The position numbers and the translations under genes are program-made. The notes below the pieces were generated by a model, which saw only the letters and a program-made list of their open reading frames with translations, was not told the origin of the DNA and made no database searches. Source: Exophiala sp. HKRS030 (taxonomy: Eukaryota; Ascomycota; Eurotiomycetes; Chaetothyriales; Herpotrichiellaceae). Taken from it: a stretch of 64,000 bases of DNA. How positions within the stretch are numbered: the stretch's first letter is position 1; each line of letters begins with the position of its first letter. The DNA lies in contig JAHWDD010000005.1 of the NCBI GenBank assembly GCA_023897205.1, forward strand, positions 930,001 to 994,000, read 5' to 3'. Shown one piece after another: positions 58,431 through 64,000 of the stretch.

Positions 58431-59264
58431 ATGCAGAGCAATAAAGCAAGACTAAAGGTTCATTTGCTCTCTCGTAACAATGATTCCATGGAATCAATTC
58501 ACATCCAGGTATGCCTCCAGGTTCAGGTTTGGATGACTGACGCGCTGATGACACTGTACAGCCAGCAGGATCCTGACTGGCGCATCGAACTCAACGAGCA
58601 TAACTTGTTCTTTTATGTGACCAAGGGCCCGACACAACTCCGGCGCGTGCTGGACTCGCCAATGCTTGAGTCTGCACAGGAGCGGCAGTTCGCGATTTCT
58701 CAGCTAGGTCTGCGAAGTGCAAACTTTGAGAACGAACATACCAGCAGAATCGATTACGCACTTCAGATATTCTGCCAGCACTTTATCGACCACGAGAGCA
58801 ACGAGAGCTTCCGTCCCACATCACCGTACTATGAGGATTTGACGGACTTCCGAAGTGCGTTAAGCTATACCGAACCGACACCATCTTTACCACTGTCTGA
58901 CCTTTTAGAAGGCCTACCATCATCACCTACCCCAACCGTCAAATCCCTAAGATCGGTCAAATCACCAATGAGTGTTGAATCATTAATGAACCCTGAGATC
59001 ATTCCACCACCACCTCCTGAACGCAAACGGAAGCACTCCGACTCTCTCTTTGCACCCATTGCAACCGACGACAGCTTTGAAGATTTTGGGTTCTTCGACA
59101 GTCCTGCACACCTGAAACAGAACTTGGAGCACGCACGAGCCGCCACGGTCGTGTCTGGACATGCTGTTCGACTGCGGAGGCGTACTCGAATGCGTCGTTC
59201 ATTCCTCGATCGAGGTCACAGCAAACCTAAGGACACGGACATTGATCGATGCGAGGACGACTGA
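58431..59264 (+). CDS. Conserved hypothetical protein, acidic/Pro-rich C-terminus
   Basis: The frame is open from 57879, but the N-terminal 184 codons look like translated leader (Ser/Pro/Arg/His-rich without structure), so I start at 58431, giving 277 residues. The informative part begins at about MTDALMTLYSQQDPDWRIEL, continues with LFFYVTKGPTQLRRVLDSP and a segment ending in ENEHTSRIDYALQIFCQHFI, and looks like a small folded domain. It is followed by a Ser/Pro-rich region, a poly-Pro stretch, a putative basic nuclear signal (PERKRKH), and a basic C-terminal patch (RLRRRTRMRRSF). I do not recognise the family. The tail suggests a nuclear protein. The true start could be a later methionine. 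Confidence 0.55.
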   Translation: MQSNKARLKVHLLSRNNDSMESIHIQVCLQVQVWMTDALMTLYSQQDPDWRIELNEHNLFFYVTKGPTQLRRVLDSPMLESAQERQFAISQLGLRSANFENEHTSRIDYALQIFCQHFIDHESNESFRPTSPYYEDLTDFRSALSYTEPTPSLPLSDLLEGLPSSPTPTVKSLRSVKSPMSVESLMNPEIIPPPPPERKRKHSDSLFAPIATDDSFEDFGFFDSPAHLKQNLEHARAATVVSGHAVRLRRRTRMRRSFLDRGHSKPKDTDIDRCEDD

Positions 59265-62200
59265 AGAGTTGTGTCATTCTTGCTCTACCAGTGCCGGTCT
59301 CAAGGATAAATATCACGATTGCCACCACACTAAAGGAGCACACCACCCCTTTGACTCTGACACCCGTCACATGGATGATCATCATCCTCGACTCCACCCT
59401 GTTCTTTCCTCTTTCACGACCATCATCTCCACACCACCATACCAGAAATCGAGGACTCATCAGACAGGTGTTTTGTGACGACGACGATATCAGATGCAAT
59501 GTTATGTCATTCAGATATATGTGATGATCAAAAGGACAACTTTTGATGACTTGGACGGCTACGAACACGCACACACCTTCTATTTCTTTGGGCCCGTAAT
59601 TTTTTCTGCATTATTTTTTTCCGACACCGAATTTGCTATGCCTGGACGCAAACAACAAAAAGTCTCAACATTTGATTGATTTGACGCGACGCGATGGGTC
59701 AACAGCACCACCACTACACCACTACATCCTTGATGGGGGAGGGTTTCTTTTTGTGAGCCTTTTTTCGAGTTTTCCAACATGACCTTGGCGACGGCGTTTT
59801 GGGGATTTCATACGGTAAAGGGAAAGGGTAAGAGGAGGGATCTATGGGTTTGTTTTTCGAGAGAATCGGATCGCTTCTTGCAGCACATATTCTGTCAAAA
59901 TGTTTATTACTTTTTGACCGGTTTTTATGTTTTGAGCCATGAGCGTTGGCGCTGGACGGAGTTTCAGTGGCTCTCCCACATTCCATCAATCCAGTCCTTT
60001 GTTTTTGATGTCTTGTGAAGCGTGACAGATTTTTTAGCGAGGGTTGGAATCATTGGAGGGGAAAGGAGTGAGTGGTTTATTGGGTTGTGTCGTTGGGAAG
60101 AGAGGGAGCTCAAACGAAACCGTTGTCTTTGTGGGTATGAATGTGTAGATGTCGAGGGGAACAACAGATCAAGTTCTCAAACAAGAGGCAGAGAGCCCTC
60201 GGGGTCTTTTCTTTCAGCATTCAGCAGGGTTCATAGCATGTCACATGAGAATACATATGAAAGAGGAGAGAGAGTGTGTGTGGACATTTTGAACGATCCA
60301 AGCAGGTGCCCAGCATGTCTGGTTGTCATGGTAGTAAGTTCATTCTCTCACAGCTTGTGCTCGTACTGTACAGCACGGAGTACACAAATGTGCCTGGGTA
60401 CGGAGTAGGTACTTGAACCACGTGTGGTGGAGTCGGGTTCTCGTTGAGGGCCCCCCTACAATAGCAAGTGTCCCCGGGAAATCATCAAAGTACCACTTTT
60501 GGGTCCTCTCTCGTTACTTCCCGTGGATGTCCTTTTGTTTTTCCTTCCCGCCGCTGTTCTTGATTCGTACATACTTTGCAAGAGTGTGAGAGTCTTTCGA
60601 GCGAAGTCTTGAGAATGGACTATACATGGATTTGTTTTAAAACAGGCACAATACTCGTACTACGGAGTCCAAGTTGGCTCTCCATCTTCTGTCTCTTACG
60701 GAGATACTTCCATGGTAGTTAGTATTCCGTACCGTGTCGGATGATATCACCGTCACTGTGATAAACCGGTCGTTTAAGTACGGAGTACCACTCGTATTGT
60801 GTTACTGGGGACGACTGATGATAGTTTACTGTATCGTGAATCAAGAAAAGGCGTGATGACCCGGCACGAAGCGCGTTACTGGAGTCTTGAGTTTTTGACG
60901 GGAAACGGGATGAGGCGCGCGGTGGTGGCCATCCCGTAGCAGCGTACATAACCGGGAGGGAATATGGGTACGGGATATGGATACGCCTTTCGGAAAAGTA
61001 GGTACAGTACCCGTACATACTACAACGGGTAACAATGGAGACCGACTCATCAGATGAGACATCATCCTTATGATTTGAATTCAAGCAAAATGACAAGCTA
61101 TTAGACCTTGTCATAAAGAGGGGGTTCAAGGATGAGGCAAGGCAAAAAGGCACCCCCGACTCCTGAATAACTTACAGAACCTAACAGCCGAGCACCTTGA
61201 CCAGGGGGTTTAAAAAAAAGGTGTCGTGATGGACGAACGGGCTACTAACCACCATTACAGCCTCACTTCTTTCCCGTCGGTAAAAACGCCCATGATTCAT
61301 CAGTAATCCCAGCTGGGATAGTGATTCTCACTTTTGTACATACTCTGTACGGAGTGGCTTGACTCGTACTATTAGTAATTACCAGTAGTTGTGGTCGACG
61401 GAGTCCGTATACGTATCAGTAATAAGTTTCGATGTCTTGATTCTCCTTGCAACAAAACCCTCCCCTATACTCCGTAGTACTCGCAGCAAGGGAGTTGAAA
61501 CAACTCCACTAGCCAGCCATGCATGAGCCTTGAGAAAGAGGGAAAACAATTCCGCAGCGCCCGATGACCAAACGACAACCTTCTTGCCAGGGTAGGGGTA
61601 GTGAGTCTGAGGTGTCATTCGCTTTATGATTTTTTTGCCCTCCCCCCTTGTCTGCCTTTGCCTCGCAGGGATCGCACGTCGCTTGCGGAACAACAAATCC
61701 CATCCGTGGGGGTTGTTTGGTTGTCAGTAGTACGTAGTTACCGTAGCCAGGACTTTCAATTCTAGCTTGTCCGAGGCAAACCAGGGGTTTCTCCCTTCTC
61801 TCACCCTTTGTTGTTTGTAAACTCACGGCTTCCGACTGGCCCCAATGACTTACTGTACAACTAGCCGTTTACAGCCGTTTACATTTTCAACAGTCTCTCT
61901 CCCCTGTCCTTGTAATCTCTCTCCCTAGTCCTTGTCCTTGTGTCTGCGTGTCCCGGATCGCTGATACAAATGTACATGTCCGGCATTGAATGGGGAAGGC
62001 CTCTGCGGAGTCACCCAAGGGTTGCCTTCTTGTCTAGGAATTCTTCATGTCTCCCATCCTGGTTTCTTTTTGCAACACCAGTGTCAGTTCCTTGCAAGGG
62101 TATTGTTGTCTTGAATCTAGGATAACGGACATCCGACTCCGTAGCTTGCATGGGTTTGTATTGTTGAGACTAATGAGACAGGCATATCGGCTGACCTGGA

Positions 62201-64000
62201 GCCACTGGGTATGTCCCTGGTTCACATCCACATACAAGGCCATCACCTTGGTCAGTAACTCATGCCCGGAACCAAGCCACGATGCAGAGTACGGGATTTC
62301 GGAGTCCCTTGCTTGAGATTGGACACAGGGGGGGGAGATGGCGTAACGGATGTACGGTGTAGGATTCTTGAACTGGAAAGGTCGGACTACCACGTCCATC
62401 TGGGCATGGGACATGAGGAATTAACGATAACAGGGAATAGTGGATGGCAAACAAGCGGCGTACAAGTAGCACTCGATCCAAGGTCAAGGCAGTTGACCAA
62501 GTCTAGTGTTTAGGGTGTGGTCACGAATATTCGCTATGGATGATGGCGTGAAGACCCTCTGGAAGGAGAAGGTGGTGGTGTGGGTGGTGGTGTTGGTGGT
62601 GGTGTTGGTGGTGGCACTTTCGTAACGACATGGAGACCCTCTCTTCACAAAGTAGAAATGTAGTTAGACCGTCCGTGTTTACTTTGTCCCAGGTGACAAT
62701 GTCCTACGGAGTCAATGTCGATCTTTCCTTTGATCCACGATAACATTCCCACAGAACAATGCCTTTTTTGGGTCATTGAGAGCGACAATCCAGACCCCAT
62801 GAACACACGGCAGTTATTCTTCATTAAATATGCGGAACAGAATGCCACTGCAGAAACCCATGCCGTCCTCATTCTCCGCATAAGGAATGGTTGCACTCCG
62901 TAGAGTATGTTCGTGGAAATCGTCTCCGGTTCAACCAACCATGTCAAGTTTACAGTACAGAGGACATCAGTTGGTGCGAATGTGCAAAACCTACCTAGGT
63001 ACTCATACGATTACCTCCTTTGCCTAACTTTTCCCACCAAGGAGGACTCGGTAGGTAGTGCATCTATCGTAGGGTACTGTAGCTCTATGGGGACATCGAT
63101 AAGGCCGGGCGGTGGTACGGTGTAGCTCACCCTTCAATGACTGCCGATTAGCAAATACATAGGTACTCCGTACAGGGGCGATACTCTCGTCCCCTACGGA
63201 GTACAATCACTTCATTTTCAGACGCTCAGCCGCGGCCCCCAATCCTCCTCCAGGGGGGAACGGGGGATCACCATTTTAGGGACAAGACCGCCGAAACGAG
63301 ACCCCCACAAGAGTAATGCCGAGGACCCCTAGATTAGTATCTCAGGGCTTTCGGTGTTCCCCTAATGTACCTCCGTAGTACTCGTCTATGTTAAGCAACT
63401 TCAACTGCCGTACTCCGTATGGATACACTAAATATTTTGCCAGTAAACTTGGCCCACGAGGATCATTCCCCCTTAGGTACGGAGTACCTCAAGTATGTAT
63501 GGTATAGTTATGCACCGTAAGGTGCCGTGAGCGATGACACCAAACAGGTAAAAGTACGGAGTACGGGACAAAGCTACTGATGATGAACAACTAGGGCCGT
63601 AGTCCGTACCTGGGCAGATGACAACACCGATACCTAACCCTAGACCCGTACCGACAGATGGGGCCCAAATCATTGTTATCAACACGAAAGCACCGCGTAC
63701 TCCTCGAGGACCACTCAATGAACATACATTCCTGTCGGAGAGTTCTCTTCTACTTCTCACCCGATGCACGCACATACGAGTATCCGCGCACGCATGTCCT
63801 ACCACTAGAAGACATCATCTTCATCATGTCAACCCTGTTGGCGATAACCTACTCCGTACGGGAGTATCATCCTCTTGACTTTCCTGCCACCATACTGTAT
63901 TTGGACAATGGATTGCCATGAGACTTCACTCGTATGGATCCTGATGCGGATCACGTGGAGCGTGTTACAGTAGAGACTCCCACCAAGAAAGACAGGCGGG
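59265..64000. other. Terminal gene-poor region with clustered TACGGAGTA motifs
   Basis: About 4.7 kb with no supported gene on either strand. From about 60.4 kb onward the motif TACGGAGTA (or its complement TACTCCGTA), exact or nearly so, recurs many times, for example at 60399, 60779, 61468, 63163, 63195, 63410, 63478, 63555 and 63850. A GGT-rich minisatellite lies at about 62571-62614. Confidence 0.55.
62571..62614. repeat. GGT/GTT minisatellite
   Basis: Irregular GGT repeats with GTT and TGG interruptions; the segment GGTGGTGGTGTT recurs. Confidence 0.8.

Noticed and set aside
1..64000. CRISPR arrays, bacterial operons or insertion sequences
   Set aside because: No regularly spaced direct repeats or transposase motifs; splice introns and gene families show a fungal nuclear genome.

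Overview
This is nuclear DNA of a filamentous ascomycete (Pezizomycotina). Genes have short introns (about 46-107 nt) with GT-AG ends. The recognisable set fits that group: a HET-domain protein, a PEX20 PTS2 co-receptor, a binuclear-zinc-cluster (Zn2Cys6) regulator, ATG5, GCN20 and the fungal complex I ESSS subunit. Genus cannot be read from the window. A degradative black-yeast-like or soil fungus is only a guess from the catabolic gene content. Splice joins were read by eye from donor and acceptor sites, reading phase and family conservation.

Left part (about 0.9-18.2 kb). After the complex I subunit gene comes a compact eight-gene cluster: a dihydrodipicolinate-synthase-family aldolase, a short-chain dehydrogenase (SDR1), two divergently transcribed Baeyer-Villiger monooxygenases of different subfamilies (BVMO1, BVMO2), a second SDR (SDR2), an aldehyde dehydrogenase, a sugar-porter-type MFS carrier and a Zn2Cys6 transcription factor. 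The set reads as a self-contained catabolic pathway: uptake, oxidation of an alcohol to a ketone, oxygen insertion to an ester or lactone, oxidation of the released aldehyde, and a dedicated regulator. No lactone or ester hydrolase is visible. This is the most likely undescribed system here. GC-rich inverted repeats made of CCG/CGG half-sites lie in three of its promoters.

Middle part (19.5-36.3 kb). These are housekeeping genes: a large serine-rich protein with a conserved C-terminal block (possibly Byr4-like), a 4 kb stretch without a recognisable gene, the translational regulator GCN20, a secreted and probably GPI-anchored sorbosone-dehydrogenase-like beta-propeller, an F-box protein and PEX20.

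Accessory part (37-51 kb). This holds a regulator-like protein without a zinc cluster, an unresolved coding-like fragment, a HET-domain protein, tRNA-Val(AAC), a short F-box protein, a SnoaL/NTF2-like domain fused to a medium-chain reductase, a zinc alcohol dehydrogenase facing it head to head, and what looks like a broken gene near 50 kb.

Right part (51-64 kb). This holds a conserved protein with a folded N-terminus and a long disordered tail, ATG5, about 3.3 kb without a gene, a conserved protein of unknown function, and a terminal gene-poor stretch of 4.7 kb in which a TACGGAGTA/TACTCCGTA motif is strikingly concentrated.
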